A DNA stretch of 64,000 nucleotides from Nocardia ninae NBRC 108245 (GTDB taxonomy: Bacteria; Actinomycetota; Actinomycetes; Mycobacteriales; Mycobacteriaceae): positions 28,988 through 92,987 of the forward strand of contig NZ_BJXA01000032.1 of the NCBI RefSeq assembly GCF_007990755.1, in the 5' to 3' direction. Below, piece after piece: positions 1 through 9,962 of this stretch. The position numbers were made by a program, and so were the translations under genes. The stretch's first letter is position 1, and each line of letters starts with the position of its first letter. The notes beneath the pieces are model-generated. The model was not told the DNA's origin, ran no database searches, and was given only the letters and a program-made list of their open reading frames with translations.

Positions 1-51
1 CATACGCCAACGAGCCACAATACCAGCCCGGATCGGACGGTCTAAATCGCG

Positions 52-1836
52 TCAGATCTGGATCGGCGGACCGGGATCAATGGCCCGCCGCGGCCCGGGC
101 AGCAGGTAGCGCAATGTGTCGATGCCCGGCTGCTCACAGTCCTGATCCACGACACCCCGATCGTTGCGCCGGCCACCCGACGCATGCCCGCGGGCGGACG
201 AGATGCCCGGCCGGACCTCGTTGGTCACGTAGGGCGTCAGTGGACAGGCGATCGGGTCGGCCGCGGCGAGTGGTCCCGGTGCCGCCGTCAGGGTCACCTC
301 GGCCGCGGTCAGCTCGACGCGATCACCGCCGCCCGGCAGCGCGACCACGGCCAGCGCCACCGCGCCGACCACCGTGTGCGCCCCGAACAGGTTGTCCTTC
401 ATCTTGTTCCAGAGCTTGCCCTTGCGGGGCCGGTCCTCGTCGTCGTCGGATTCGGGTTCCTGCCACGGCTTGGGCCGCTCCGGCGCGGCATCGGACTGCG
501 GCGCCTGATACGAGCGCTGACCGGGCGGCGGCCCGCCCTGGCTACCCGGATCGGCGGGCGGCCGAGCCGGCTGGTTCTCGGGGTACTGCCCCGGCGGCCG
601 GGTGAAGCGGCCGCCCAGCTCGGCGAGATTCGGTGGAAGCCCGCGCGGCACCTCGTCCCGGCTGATCCGCGTAGTCGGATCCTCGCCGGTCGTCGGGTAG
701 CCAGGCCCGTACTGCACCGGCGGCACCGTTCGCGGCGGCGACGGATCCATGTGGGGTTGCGGCAAGTCCGTTCGGCGCTGTGACGACTCCGCTTGGCGCT
801 GTGCCGATTCGGCCTGCCGATGCGCGGCACCGGCCTGGCGCTGTCCGGGCGCGGCCTGCTGCGGCGCGGACTCGGCCCGGTAGTGCCCGGCCGGATCGCG
901 GAACTGCGGGCCGGGGTCCTGGAATTGCGTGGGATCCACCCGAGGCTGCGCGGGCTCGGCATGTCTGCCCACCGGCTCCGGCTCTGCCGATTCGGTATCG
1001 GTCACCAACAGGTGGGCCGCACCCAGCACCAGTGCGTGCATCGGATGATCGGCGACCTGCAGCCGATGGCCGAGATGATTCTGGAAGGCCAACCGCAGCG
1101 CGTCGTTGAAACACACGTTGCCCGACAGCAGCACGGTCGAGGTGTCCGCGCCGATCGAGCGGGCCGCGGCCATCACCTCGATCACCACGTTGTCCGCGGA
1201 CCTGGCGTCGCGCATGGACTCGACGGTCACCGGTACGTCGACCGATTCGGTCGGCTGTTCGTCGTCGCCGTGCACCGCGACCACCAGCATCGTCCGGCCG
1301 TCGGAGTACACGCCGGTCGCGCCGATGCCGTGCGGCCTGGCCTGATCCGGCGGATGCACCAGTCCGAGCGCGCGCACGTACCCCGACAGCGCGATGCTCT
1401 CCGGCAGCGGCTCGACGGTCACGTCGAGCTGCTCCACCAGCGCGGCGTACACCTCGACCTTCTCGTCCGGCCAGCCGTCCGGGTACGGCAGCGCCACCAG
1501 GTCCGGCTTGCCGCGCAGGTGCTTGCCGATGGCGGCCAGCGGGTTGTACATGCGGGCCCGGAACACCAGCTCCGCGGGCCAGGTCGCGCCGGCTACCACG
1601 ATCTGCGGGTGGCCGAGGATGTCGCGCACGTCGGCGATGGCCATGCCGAGGTCCGGGCGCTGCCGGTCCACGCCGGCGGTGTGCAACCGTCCCGACGAAT
1701 CCGCCAGCAAATATGCCGGCGGTGTCCACATGCCCTCCACCTGAACCGGGCGGATCGGTGTGCCACCGCCACCCGCGGCCACGGACACCACATCCCAGCC
1801 GAGATGTACCGCCCCTACTCGCACCGTCACAGGCAT
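52..1836 (-). CDS. Hsp70-like protein with Pro/Gln-rich linker and one membrane segment
   Basis: The 594-residue product starts MPVTVRVGAVHLGWD, which resembles the first beta-hairpin of an Hsp70/actin-fold ATPase. A late ALVLGAAHLLV stretch resembles the end of such a fold, but the classical Hsp70 phosphate-binding motifs are not intact. A long Pro/Gln/Arg-rich linker follows, with short HRQAES-type repeats. Next come a basic patch (KGKLWNKMKDN), one hydrophobic segment (HTVVGAVALAVVAL) and about 70 further residues. The protein is therefore probably a membrane-tethered cytoplasmic pseudo-chaperone. The ATG at 1836 is preferred because the fold begins there; a TTG at 1899 in the same frame is possible. 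It lies 76 bases downstream of the FHA-ABC exporter on the same strand, so the two are probably co-transcribed. Function is unknown; a regulatory role near ESX-4 is inferred from position only. Confidence 0.6.
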   Translation of the reverse strand: MPVTVRVGAVHLGWDVVSVAAGGGGTPIRPVQVEGMWTPPAYLLADSSGRLHTAGVDRQRPDLGMAIADVRDILGHPQIVVAGATWPAELVFRARMYNPLAAIGKHLRGKPDLVALPYPDGWPDEKVEVYAALVEQLDVTVEPLPESIALSGYVRALGLVHPPDQARPHGIGATGVYSDGRTMLVVAVHGDDEQPTESVDVPVTVESMRDARSADNVVIEVMAAARSIGADTSTVLLSGNVCFNDALRLAFQNHLGHRLQVADHPMHALVLGAAHLLVTDTESAEPEPVGRHAEPAQPRVDPTQFQDPGPQFRDPAGHYRAESAPQQAAPGQRQAGAAHRQAESAQRQAESSQRRTDLPQPHMDPSPPRTVPPVQYGPGYPTTGEDPTTRISRDEVPRGLPPNLAELGGRFTRPPGQYPENQPARPPADPGSQGGPPPGQRSYQAPQSDAAPERPKPWQEPESDDDEDRPRKGKLWNKMKDNLFGAHTVVGAVALAVVALPGGGDRVELTAAEVTLTAAPGPLAAADPIACPLTPYVTNEVRPGISSARGHASGGRRNDRGVVDQDCEQPGIDTLRYLLPGPRRAIDPGPPIQI

Positions 1837-1912
1837 AAGTGTGCCTGGTGTGTGGCCGAGATGCTTGCTGTTGTCCGGAGCCCCCGGTCGGGGCCGCAAA
1901 ATCGCTCGCCCA

Positions 1913-4444
1913 TCACGCGGCCGAGGACTTCAGTCGCAGCCGTCGCCAGGTGATGACGGCGAGCACCAGCGTGATCAGCAACAGCACACCGACGTCCAAC
2001 GCCCAGATGCTCGCCGTGTGCTGCCACAGGGTGTCGGGCTGTGCGTTGAGGAACACCTCGCGAATGTTCACCGTCGACGCTCCGGCCGCATACCCCCAGC
2101 GCGCCGGGAACAGCCAGGACACCTGCTCGAGCACGACGCGACCGGTGACCGGAATCAACCCGCCGGCCATCACCAGCTGCACCATGATGGCGACCACCAG
2201 CAGCGGCATCACCTGCTCGTTCGACTTCGCCAGCGACGAAAGCAGCAGGCCGACAACGACACAGCACACCGCGGTCAACGCGATGTCGATGTACAGCTCG
2301 GCGCTGCCGGAGGCCAGCACCGCACCCTCGCCCGGCCGCTTCTTGCCCGCGAGCACGATGCCGACCAGCACCGCCGACTGCAGCAGCGCGGTGATACTGA
2401 ACACCGCGATCTTCGCCGACAAGTACGCCGATGGCAGCAACCCGACCGCGCGTTCCCGCTGGAAGATGGTGCGTTCACCGACCAGATCGCGCACGGTGAG
2501 CGTGGACCCCATGAAGCAGGCGCCGAGGATGAGCACCACCAGCAGCTGCTGGGTCTCGCCGCCGCCGGTCGGCACGAAGGTGCCGTCCGGCAACGCCTTC
2601 AACGCCCCGCGCTGGAAACCGTCCTTGCCCGGCACCACCAGTGAGAGCGCGCCGAGGATGAACGGCAGGATCACCAGGAACGACAGATAGCCGCGGTCGG
2701 CCAGGATCAACCGGATCTGCCTGCGGCACAGCGTCGAGAACTGTTTGCCGCCACTGGATTGCGGCGGCGAGCCCGCGGACCCGTATTGCTGCGGTGGCGG
2801 GGGTGGCGGTGGCGCGAACGCCTGCCTGGATCGGTAGGCGGCGAACGCCTGATCTGGATTGGCCGCCACGTTGGCGAAGATCTCTGCCCAGTCGGTGGTG
2901 CCGAGCGCGGCACCGACGCCGGCCGGGTTGCCGCAGTAGGCGGTCTTGCCGCCGGGCGCGAGCAGCAGCACCTGGTCGCACATGTCCAGGTGTGCGATGG
3001 AGTGCGTCACCACGATCACCACGCGGCCCGCGTCGGCGAGCTCGCGCAGCATCACCATCACCTGCCGGTCCAGCGCCGGATCCAGGCCCGAGGTCGGCTC
3101 GTCCAAGATAAGCAAGGACGGTCCGGTGAGCAGTTCCAGCGCGACCGACGCGCGCTTGCGCTGGCCGCCGGAGAGCCGGTCCACCCTGGTGTCGGCGTGC
3201 TCGGTCAGCGAAAGTTCTTTCAGCACACCGTCGATCACCTGCTGGCGGTCGGCCCGGCTGTTGTCCGGCGGCAGCCGCAGCTCGGCCGCGTAGCCGAGCG
3301 CCTGGCGCACGGTGAGCTGACGGTGCAGCACATCGTCCTGCGGCACCATGCCGATCCGGGAGCGCAAGGCCTCGTATTCGGCGTGCAGGTTGCGGCCCTC
3401 GAAGGTGACCACACCACCGGAGGGCTGCGTGGTACCCGCGATCAGCCTGGACAGCGTCGACTTGCCCGCGCCGGACGGACCGATCAGCGCGGTCAGCGTG
3501 CCCCGGCTGGCCTGCATATTGACGTCGACCAGCAGCTGCTTGTTGCCCTCGACGGTGAACCCGACCCCGTGGACCGCGAGCCCCTGCTCGGCCACCGGCT
3601 TCTGCCGCAGGACCAGCGTGCCCTGCTGGACGACGAAGTCGATGTTGCCGATGGTGATGATGTCGCGCTCGCGCAGCACCGCCCGCTGCTGGCGGTGGCC
3701 GTTGACGAAGGTGCCGTTGGCCGAGCCGAGGTCCTCGATGGTCAGCCCGTCGGCGGCCGCGACCAGACGCGCGTGCTTGCGCGAGGCCAGCGGATCGTTG
3801 ACGACGATCTGGTTGTCGGTGGTGCGGCCGATCGACAGGCCCCCGGCGGGCAGCCGATCGGCCCTGGCGACCGCCGCGGTCGACGCCCGCGCGCGCACCG
3901 GCGGCATGTTCGAGGTGTCGGCCCGGGTCGTCATATTGATATTGACCTGCGGCGGCGCATCCTGCGGCGGTTGATAAGCCGGCCGCTGGAACTGCTGGGC
4001 GGGCCGCTGCCCCGACATCGGCTGACCAGGCATGGGCTGGCCCGGCATCGGCTGACCCGGCATCGGCTGGCCGGACATCGGCTGCTGACCCGACTGCGGT
4101 GGCCGTACCGAAGGGCGCTGCGGGGGTTGCGGATTAGCGGGCAGCAGATGTAGCAACGGTCCACTGATCGCGTCGCCGAGCCGCACCTGCGTGGGCCGAT
4201 CGATCGAGACCGCCTGGGTCAGCCGGCGCGCGTCGACGAACACGCCATTGGTACTTCCATTGTCCGACAACACCCAGGCGCTACCCTGCCATGCGAGCGT
4301 CGCGTGCACCCGCGAAACGAGCGGGCTGTCGACGAACAGCGTCACCTCCGGCGCACGACCCATGGTGACCTGCTGGCTCGAATCGAAGACTCGTTCGTTT
4401 CCATCATGGCGCACGGTGATGGTCTGCGCCCCCGGTGAAGACAT
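1913..4444 (-). CDS. Double-FHA ABC exporter (Rv1747-like)
   Basis: This is an 843-residue single-chain half-transporter. FHA domain 1 spans about residues 20-95 (GRAPE, SRVHA, NGSTNGVF) and FHA domain 2 about 200-280 (GRTTD, SRKHA, GSANGTF). Between them is a Met/Gly/Gln/Pro linker with tandem MPGQP pentapeptides at about 122-146. An ABC ATPase follows, with Walker A GPSGAGKST at 322-330, signature LSGGQRKR at about 424-431 and Walker B LLILDEP. The C-terminal third is an ABC-2 type membrane domain. FHA domains bind phosphothreonine, and the M. tuberculosis homologue Rv1747 is regulated by the kinase PknF. The receptor kinase at 11256-12809 is the obvious candidate partner here. The transported substrate is unknown. 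The start is the ATG at 4444; the gene is divergent from the metallopeptidase. Confidence 0.88.
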   Translation of the reverse strand: MSSPGAQTITVRHDGNERVFDSSQQVTMGRAPEVTLFVDSPLVSRVHATLAWQGSAWVLSDNGSTNGVFVDARRLTQAVSIDRPTQVRLGDAISGPLLHLLPANPQPPQRPSVRPPQSGQQPMSGQPMPGQPMPGQPMPGQPMSGQRPAQQFQRPAYQPPQDAPPQVNINMTTRADTSNMPPVRARASTAAVARADRLPAGGLSIGRTTDNQIVVNDPLASRKHARLVAAADGLTIEDLGSANGTFVNGHRQQRAVLRERDIITIGNIDFVVQQGTLVLRQKPVAEQGLAVHGVGFTVEGNKQLLVDVNMQASRGTLTALIGPSGAGKSTLSRLIAGTTQPSGGVVTFEGRNLHAEYEALRSRIGMVPQDDVLHRQLTVRQALGYAAELRLPPDNSRADRQQVIDGVLKELSLTEHADTRVDRLSGGQRKRASVALELLTGPSLLILDEPTSGLDPALDRQVMVMLRELADAGRVVIVVTHSIAHLDMCDQVLLLAPGGKTAYCGNPAGVGAALGTTDWAEIFANVAANPDQAFAAYRSRQAFAPPPPPPPQQYGSAGSPPQSSGGKQFSTLCRRQIRLILADRGYLSFLVILPFILGALSLVVPGKDGFQRGALKALPDGTFVPTGGGETQQLLVVLILGACFMGSTLTVRDLVGERTIFQRERAVGLLPSAYLSAKIAVFSITALLQSAVLVGIVLAGKKRPGEGAVLASGSAELYIDIALTAVCCVVVGLLLSSLAKSNEQVMPLLVVAIMVQLVMAGGLIPVTGRVVLEQVSWLFPARWGYAAGASTVNIREVFLNAQPDTLWQHTASIWALDVGVLLLITLVLAVITWRRLRLKSSAA

Positions 4445-4551
4445 GCAGCGGATACTATTCCATCACCCGGACATCGGCGGTGCCCCCGACGCGCCTCATA
4501 CCCCGATCCGGCGACCGATGTGAACGCGATACCGGCCGATGAGGGGGATCC

Positions 4552-6000
4552 TTGCCGAAAGTCCGTGCGACGGCGACCATTACCGCCGCGCTGATCGTCG
4601 TGCTGCTGGTCGCGGGCTGTACCCGACTCATCGACGGCCGTGCCGTCTCGATCTACGACGACCCGTTCAAAGTGGCAGGACTGCCAACCACCAGCGGTCC
4701 CAGCGGCCCCCGGCCCGGCGTCGAGGACAGCTCGCTGAAGGCGACCAACGGGGACGGTAGCGCCGAGGACACCCTGGCCCTCAACGCAGTCGAGGACATC
4801 CAGACCTACTGGCGCACCGAGTTCGGCAAAGAGTTCCAGAACGCCGATTTTCAGCCGGTCGAGAAGCTCATCTCCTGGAGCGCGAAGGCGCCGCGCAGTG
4901 ATTCCGTCGAATTCTGCAAGGAGACCACCTTTCATCTGGTGAACGCCGCGTACTGCCGCTTGGACAACTCCATCGGCTGGGACCGCTCGGTGCTGCTGCC
5001 CGCCATGACGGAGACCTTCGGCAAGATGGCCGTGGTCATGGTGCTCGCGCACGAGTACGGGCACGCGGTGCAGACCATGGCCAAGCTGGTCGGCGCCAAG
5101 GATCCGGTGATCGTCAAGGAGCAGCAGGCGGACTGCTTCGCCGGTGCGTTCATGCGCTCGGTCGCGGAGGGCAAGTCCAAGCACTTCACCATCAATACCT
5201 CCGACGGCCTCAACTCGGTGCTCGCCGCCACCGTGGCCATCCGCGACTCCGACCCCGACGATCCGGAGAGCGTGCACGGCTCGGCCTTCGAGCGCGTCAC
5301 CGCCGTGCAGGTCGGTTTCACCGACGGCCCGAAGGGCTGCAAGCGCATCGATATGGACGAGATCACCCAGCGGCGCGGCAATCTACCGAAGGACTTCAAG
5401 GACGACACCGGCCGCGGCGAATACGAGATCAACAAGGAAACGCTGATCGAGCTCAGCAAGGCCCTCGCCGCGCTGCTGCCGACCAAGCCGTCACCGACCT
5501 ACGACTACTCCGGCGCCAAGATCACCTGCCGCAACGGGGTGCCGACCGAGCCGGTCAGCTACTGCCCCGAGAAGAACACCATCGGCACCGACATCCCCGC
5601 CCTCGCCCAGCGCGGTGCCTCCAACTGGGATGTGGACGACCCCCTGCCGCTCAAGGTGACCGGCGACTACAACGGCTACATCGTCTTCATCTCCCGCTAC
5701 ACCCTTGCGGTGCAGCAGAACCAGGGTCAGCAGCTCGTCGGCGCCAAGACCGGCCTGCGCGCGGCCTGCCTGTCCGGCGTGATCACCGGCAAGCTCGCCC
5801 AGCCGGGCCGAAGCTCCGGCCAAGGCGACATCAGCCTGGCCGCAGGCGATCTCGACGAAGCCGTCTCCGGCCTGCTCACCGACGGCCTGGCGGCCAGTGA
5901 CACCGAGGGCAACACCGTGCGCAGCGGGTTCGCCCGCGTCGACGCCTTCCGCGCCGGCGTGATCAACGGCGAAAAGACCTGCATGTCAAGGTATTCCTGA
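4552..6000 (+). CDS. Neutral zinc metallopeptidase lipoprotein
   Basis: The 482-residue product has an N-terminal signal and lipobox (LLVAGC, Cys23), so it is probably anchored outside the cytoplasmic membrane. The zinc motif HEYGH is at 167-171, followed by EQQADCFAGAF at 190-200, the pattern of the putative neutral zinc metallopeptidase family in which the downstream Glu helps bind metal. The C-terminal half (about 300-482) has several cysteines and no domain I recognise. The start is TTG at 4552, chosen because GAGGGGG lies just upstream and the signal peptide begins there. The gene is divergent from the FHA-ABC exporter and convergent, with a 20-base gap, with the FHA protein. The substrate is unknown; envelope-protein processing is the likely role. 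Confidence 0.8.
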   Translation: MPKVRATATITAALIVVLLVAGCTRLIDGRAVSIYDDPFKVAGLPTTSGPSGPRPGVEDSSLKATNGDGSAEDTLALNAVEDIQTYWRTEFGKEFQNADFQPVEKLISWSAKAPRSDSVEFCKETTFHLVNAAYCRLDNSIGWDRSVLLPAMTETFGKMAVVMVLAHEYGHAVQTMAKLVGAKDPVIVKEQQADCFAGAFMRSVAEGKSKHFTINTSDGLNSVLAATVAIRDSDPDDPESVHGSAFERVTAVQVGFTDGPKGCKRIDMDEITQRRGNLPKDFKDDTGRGEYEINKETLIELSKALAALLPTKPSPTYDYSGAKITCRNGVPTEPVSYCPEKNTIGTDIPALAQRGASNWDVDDPLPLKVTGDYNGYIVFISRYTLAVQQNQGQQLVGAKTGLRAACLSGVITGKLAQPGRSSGQGDISLAAGDLDEAVSGLLTDGLAASDTEGNTVRSGFARVDAFRAGVINGEKTCMSRYS

Positions 6001-6020
6001 CCTGAAGATGGGTTCGCTTC

Positions 6021-7310
6021 TCATCCGCCGAACGGTGGCGGGGCCATCGGCTCGAAGCGCAGCACACGATTACCGAGCATGACCTCGGCGCCCGGGACCA
6101 GCACCATGGATTGGTTGGGGGCCAGGCGAATCCAGTCGCGGTAGCCGGGCAAACGGGTGCGGGTTCCATTGGTCGAGCCGCGATCCACGACGGTCACATC
6201 CCAATTCATGAGGTGGATCTCGGCGTGCGCGCGGGACATGCCGCCCGAGGAGTCCTCCACCCGCAACGGGACCAGGCCACGTTGCGCGGCATCGGAATGC
6301 TCTGGGTCGCGGCCGATTACCGCGTCCGCGGCGAGCACGAAGGATATGCCGTCATCGAGGATCAGCATGCCCAGCGGCGGCCGGACCACCTCGATCAACG
6401 GCTGGGTCTGGTCCACCGGCATGCCACACACCGTGCAGAACGCCGCCCGTGGGTCGCTGGGATGCGCTCTGGCGCACTTGAATCCCATCACCTTGACGGT
6501 GAGCGCGGTGGACTTCGCGGTGGCTTCCAGTCGGCGCTGCAGGTCCGGGTCGGGCGGCGGGGCCGGGGTGGTACCGCGCAGCTGGGTCGGCGCGTGCTGC
6601 GGGTCCGGTGTACCGCCGGTCCGGTGCGCGGCGGTCGCCGCCTGACTTCCGGTGGGCGGCTCCGCTTCTCGCTGCGACTCCGATGGCGGGTCGTGGTCGA
6701 TGCGCGCGGTCGGCAGCGGCGCCTCCTCGTTGCGCCGATGCGCTCCTTCACGTACCGCGCCGGACCGGGCCCGCGCCCCGTCGGACCAGATGATCGCGCC
6801 ACCCGCCTGTGCGATGCCCTCGACGAGCCAGCCGATGCCGCGCTCCGCAGGCAGCTCGGGAATACGCCCCTTCGCGTCGTCGACGAACAACGCGACGGCC
6901 CGAGCGGGCACGTTGGCCACCCGATCGACGGTGAACGCCGCGTCACTGCCCCGGTACCGCTCGACCGCGCCGTCCCCGGCCAGCACCGCAGTCACCGCAC
7001 CGTGCAGGAAAATCGCCACCCCGCCGTTCGCTGCACGGGACAGAATCCCGAAGTCGATCGGCTCCCCCGGGCTGATCTGCTCGGCATGCTTCATCAACCA
7101 GCGCGTGGCCTCCCGCGCCACCAACGCCCCCGGCCCGTTCGGCTCGTGCTCGGTGGCCGTACGAACCAATTCGGCCAGCGATTCCAGGGCTAGCGCGGCC
7201 GGCGAATCCTGGGCCGGCCTGCCCCGTCCGCGATGCGCGACAACCACCACCGCCCCCGCGACGCGCGCCACCGCGTGACTACCGACAACGACCTCGACCT
7301 GCCGGTCCAT
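6021..7310 (-). CDS. FHA-domain protein with zinc ribbon and unassigned N-terminal domain
   Basis: This is a 429-residue cytoplasmic protein. Residues 1-180 form an unassigned alpha/beta domain. A disordered Pro/Arg/Glu-rich linker follows, then a zinc-ribbon-like cluster (Cys279, CTVC at 292-295). A C-terminal FHA domain spans about 320-425 with the canonical residues GRD (333), SRAHAE (359-364) and RGSTNGT (377-383). The FHA domain should bind a phosphothreonine peptide, and the nearby receptor kinase is the natural source. I start it at the ATG at 7310. The open frame continues upstream to 7433, but that extension would cover most of the promoter of the divergent lipoprotein gene and looks unlike the rest of the protein. 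The N-terminal domain might be a decayed phosphatase-type fold; this is not secure. Confidence 0.72.
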   Translation of the reverse strand: MDRQVEVVVGSHAVARVAGAVVVVAHRGRGRPAQDSPAALALESLAELVRTATEHEPNGPGALVAREATRWLMKHAEQISPGEPIDFGILSRAANGGVAIFLHGAVTAVLAGDGAVERYRGSDAAFTVDRVANVPARAVALFVDDAKGRIPELPAERGIGWLVEGIAQAGGAIIWSDGARARSGAVREGAHRRNEEAPLPTARIDHDPPSESQREAEPPTGSQAATAAHRTGGTPDPQHAPTQLRGTTPAPPPDPDLQRRLEATAKSTALTVKVMGFKCARAHPSDPRAAFCTVCGMPVDQTQPLIEVVRPPLGMLILDDGISFVLAADAVIGRDPEHSDAAQRGLVPLRVEDSSGGMSRAHAEIHLMNWDVTVVDRGSTNGTRTRLPGYRDWIRLAPNQSMVLVPGAEVMLGNRVLRFEPMAPPPFGG

Positions 7311-7456
7311 CAAAGGAATCGGCCTCGGCGAAGCGGGCGTTGCGGGGTCGTTTGCACACGACCCAGGGTATTGCAATCCCACAACTATCGGGCCCCCTGC
7401 CCGGCGTCCGTCCGGTAACTTCAGTGGCAGCACGTGGAGGAAACGAGGGGCCGGTC

Positions 7457-8662
7457 ATGGTTCGGACATCACGTATCGCGCTGGTCGCATCGTGTATCAC
7501 AGTGGCTGGTCTGCTGACCGGATGCGGCGGCGTGCCGGGCACCGCCACCGCGGGCGAGATCGACGTACGCCAGCTGGAAGTCGGCACCTACGCGGTCGAC
7601 CGCCACCGGTACGACCAGGACGCGGGCGACAAAGCCGCGCTGGTCGAGGGCATGCGAATGTCCGACGCGGTGGTCCCGACCGTGCAGATCGACCCGTCGC
7701 TGAAGGTCGGCCGGGGCAGCGCCGTGGTCGCCGACGCCGAGCAGGCGCTCGATTTCGTCGCCAAGTCCTCCAAGCCGGTCTTCGACGATCGCAAACTCAT
7801 CACCGGCTACGCCGCCAGCGGCGCCGATCGCCCCGACCCCGAGGGACAGACCAACCCGGCCCCCGAGGCCACCGCGGTCACCATCGCGTTGTTCCGCTTC
7901 CCGGACCCGGCGATCGCGAAGCTCGCCGCGCGTGAGCTCGAGGACGTCGACATCGCCATCTCACCGGAGAACCGCAAACTACCGTCCACCACATACCCGG
8001 ACGCCTACATCCATTGGCGCCCCGGCGTTCCCACCGTCGGCACCTTCATGGCCCACAAGGAATTCGTCATCTCCTTGTTCATCCAGCGCCCCCACGCCGA
8101 CAGCACCGACCTGGTGGAGTGGGTCGACAAATCCCTCGCCGCCGAGCTGACCCAGCTGGACAAGTTCCAGGCCACGCCGCAGGCGAAGATCAAGGACTTG
8201 CCGGTCGACCCCGAAGGGCTGCTCGCCCGCGTCGCCGTCAGCGACCGCAAGAACCGCACCCCCGACACCGCCACCTTCGCTATTTTCGGCCCGCACCACA
8301 TGGTGCACCGGGCCGACGACGAATCGGCACACCTGCGCCTGATCCAAGAGGCGGGCGTGGACCGCCAGGCCATCGCCGACGACAGCTACGTCGCGCGCAC
8401 CAGGGACAGCGCCGCCGCCCAGGAACTGGCCGCCGGATTGATGGAAAGCGAAGGCGCACACTACGACACGCTGGGGGCGCCGAAGGACGTGCCCGGTGCG
8501 AAATGTCTGCAGCTCAACAGCAAGGGCAATCCGGAACGCGAATACAAGTTCCGGTGCTACGTCGCATACAAACGTTATGTGGGTGTCGTCACCAGCGACA
8601 AAGAACCGGATGTCCGGCAGAAGGTGGCGGCCGAATACGCGCTGCTCGCGAACAGTCTGTGA
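7457..8662 (+). CDS. DUF7373-like exported lipoprotein 1
   Basis: The 401-residue product has a signal peptide and a good lipobox (LLTGC, Cys23). The mature start GTATAGEIDVRQLEVGTY carries the family's (E)IDxRxLxVGxY motif. The body repeats features seen in all five paralogues here: a DPxL segment, a P-KYP/YPDAYxHWRPG motif and a late conserved Cys pair before a terminal AxYxLLANS-type ending. ATG 7457 has GAGGGG just upstream; longer in-frame starts lack this and precede the signal peptide. It is the most divergent of the five lipoproteins and stands alone before the first overlapping pair. The family is actinobacterial and, to my knowledge, uncharacterised. Surface location is supported; function is not known. 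Confidence 0.75.
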   Translation: MVRTSRIALVASCITVAGLLTGCGGVPGTATAGEIDVRQLEVGTYAVDRHRYDQDAGDKAALVEGMRMSDAVVPTVQIDPSLKVGRGSAVVADAEQALDFVAKSSKPVFDDRKLITGYAASGADRPDPEGQTNPAPEATAVTIALFRFPDPAIAKLAARELEDVDIAISPENRKLPSTTYPDAYIHWRPGVPTVGTFMAHKEFVISLFIQRPHADSTDLVEWVDKSLAAELTQLDKFQATPQAKIKDLPVDPEGLLARVAVSDRKNRTPDTATFAIFGPHHMVHRADDESAHLRLIQEAGVDRQAIADDSYVARTRDSAAAQELAAGLMESEGAHYDTLGAPKDVPGAKCLQLNSKGNPEREYKFRCYVAYKRYVGVVTSDKEPDVRQKVAAEYALLANSL

Positions 8663-8747
8663 GGCGGTCCGCAACATTATGGTCGGGTGCCGCGGCACGC
8701 GGTGACGTAGGATTCCGCGGGAACCACAGTCCGTCAGGGGAGGGACC

Positions 8748-9962
8748 TTGCAGCCGCACGCGAAGACGATGCCGCGCCGAACGACGTATGCCCTGGTCGC
8801 GACGGCAGCACTGGTGGTCGTCAGCGGTGGCTGCGGGTCCGACGAGCAGCGTGCGAACAACCCGCCTCCGTCCATCGATCTCAGCAGGCTCGATGTAGGA
8901 AATTACGATACGAAGCCGCGTCAGTTAGGCGCCGTGAAAAGTCACGACCAGGCTCGAATTATCGAAGCGGAACGGCTCGGCAATTTCGTGCCCGCGGCAC
9001 TGGACATCGATCCCCGCTTCGTGCACGGCAATCCGTTCATGGCAACGGTGTTCGTCGATCCGGAAGCCGCCCTCGGCAAGGTGATGGCGGTGGACCGATT
9101 CGCCGAGGCCGCCCCGGATTTCGTCGCCGGCTTTCAGAGCTTCGGCCGCACCGAGGCCGAGAACCGAGGCATTGATCTGATGAACGCGGTCATGGTCTTC
9201 CCGGACGAACAGAAGGCCAAGGACGCGGCCGCCGCGCTGGAACGGGTCGACTACGAGGCAGGCGAGCGCAACACCGCCGTGCCGATCCCGAAATATCCGG
9301 CGGCATATGCCCATTGGCAGCCGAACCAGCAGTCGATCGGATCATGGTTCGCCACCGGCAAATTCGTCGTCTACACGTGGGTCTACGACTATCTGAAGAT
9401 CTATATCGAGAAGGTCGACCTGCCCGCCCTGATCGCGCTGGTGGAGAAGAGCCTCGACACGGTGGTTCCGTCCATCACCAAGTTCACACCGACCCCGCCC
9501 GACCAGCTGATGAACTTGCAGATCGATCTGGACGGCATGCTGAACCGCACCATCGCACGCCCCAGAGAGGACTCGTGGCTCAATCCGCCCGGTGCGTACC
9601 ACGGCCGCACCGCTATCCATTTCGCCAATAACGCCGCCGAGGTGTTGCGCGACATCGAGAAAGCGGGCGTCGACCGTTTCGCGGCGAACGGGATCGACCT
9701 CTATCGGGCCCGTGATGCCGCCGCGGCCACGACATTGCAGCAAGACCTCGGTGGGCTCACGAAGCGATTCAAGAAGGCCGACTCCCCCGCCAACCTGCCG
9801 GTTGCCGAATGCAAGGAGTACATCGGGCGCGGCAACCTGGCGATCCGCTTCTACTGCTCGGTGTCCTACGACCGCTACGCCGCGTTCTCCGCGTCGCACC
9901 AGTTGTTGGACGCCCAACAGCGGATCGCCGCCGAATACACAGTGCTGGTGAATGCCCGATGA
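8748..9962 (+). CDS. DUF7373-like lipoprotein 2 (pair A, copy 1)
   Basis: This 404-residue exported lipoprotein has the lipobox region VSGGC, which is weak at the -3 position. The mature start contains IDLSRLDVGNY, followed by the subgroup-specific sequence FVPAALDIDPRF. Start is TTG 8748 behind a GGGGAGGG run; the alternative is ATG 8769. It belongs to subgroup A with the gene at 12958 (shared LDVG-Y, RxLxxFVP, DIDPRF, LTRPRED/IARPRED). Its TGA overlaps the ATG of the next gene (ATGA at 9959-9962), so the two lipoproteins are made in step. Together they may form a heteromeric surface complex; that is inference. Confidence 0.74.
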   Translation: MQPHAKTMPRRTTYALVATAALVVVSGGCGSDEQRANNPPPSIDLSRLDVGNYDTKPRQLGAVKSHDQARIIEAERLGNFVPAALDIDPRFVHGNPFMATVFVDPEAALGKVMAVDRFAEAAPDFVAGFQSFGRTEAENRGIDLMNAVMVFPDEQKAKDAAAALERVDYEAGERNTAVPIPKYPAAYAHWQPNQQSIGSWFATGKFVVYTWVYDYLKIYIEKVDLPALIALVEKSLDTVVPSITKFTPTPPDQLMNLQIDLDGMLNRTIARPREDSWLNPPGAYHGRTAIHFANNAAEVLRDIEKAGVDRFAANGIDLYRARDAAAATTLQQDLGGLTKRFKKADSPANLPVAECKEYIGRGNLAIRFYCSVSYDRYAAFSASHQLLDAQQRIAAEYTVLVNAR

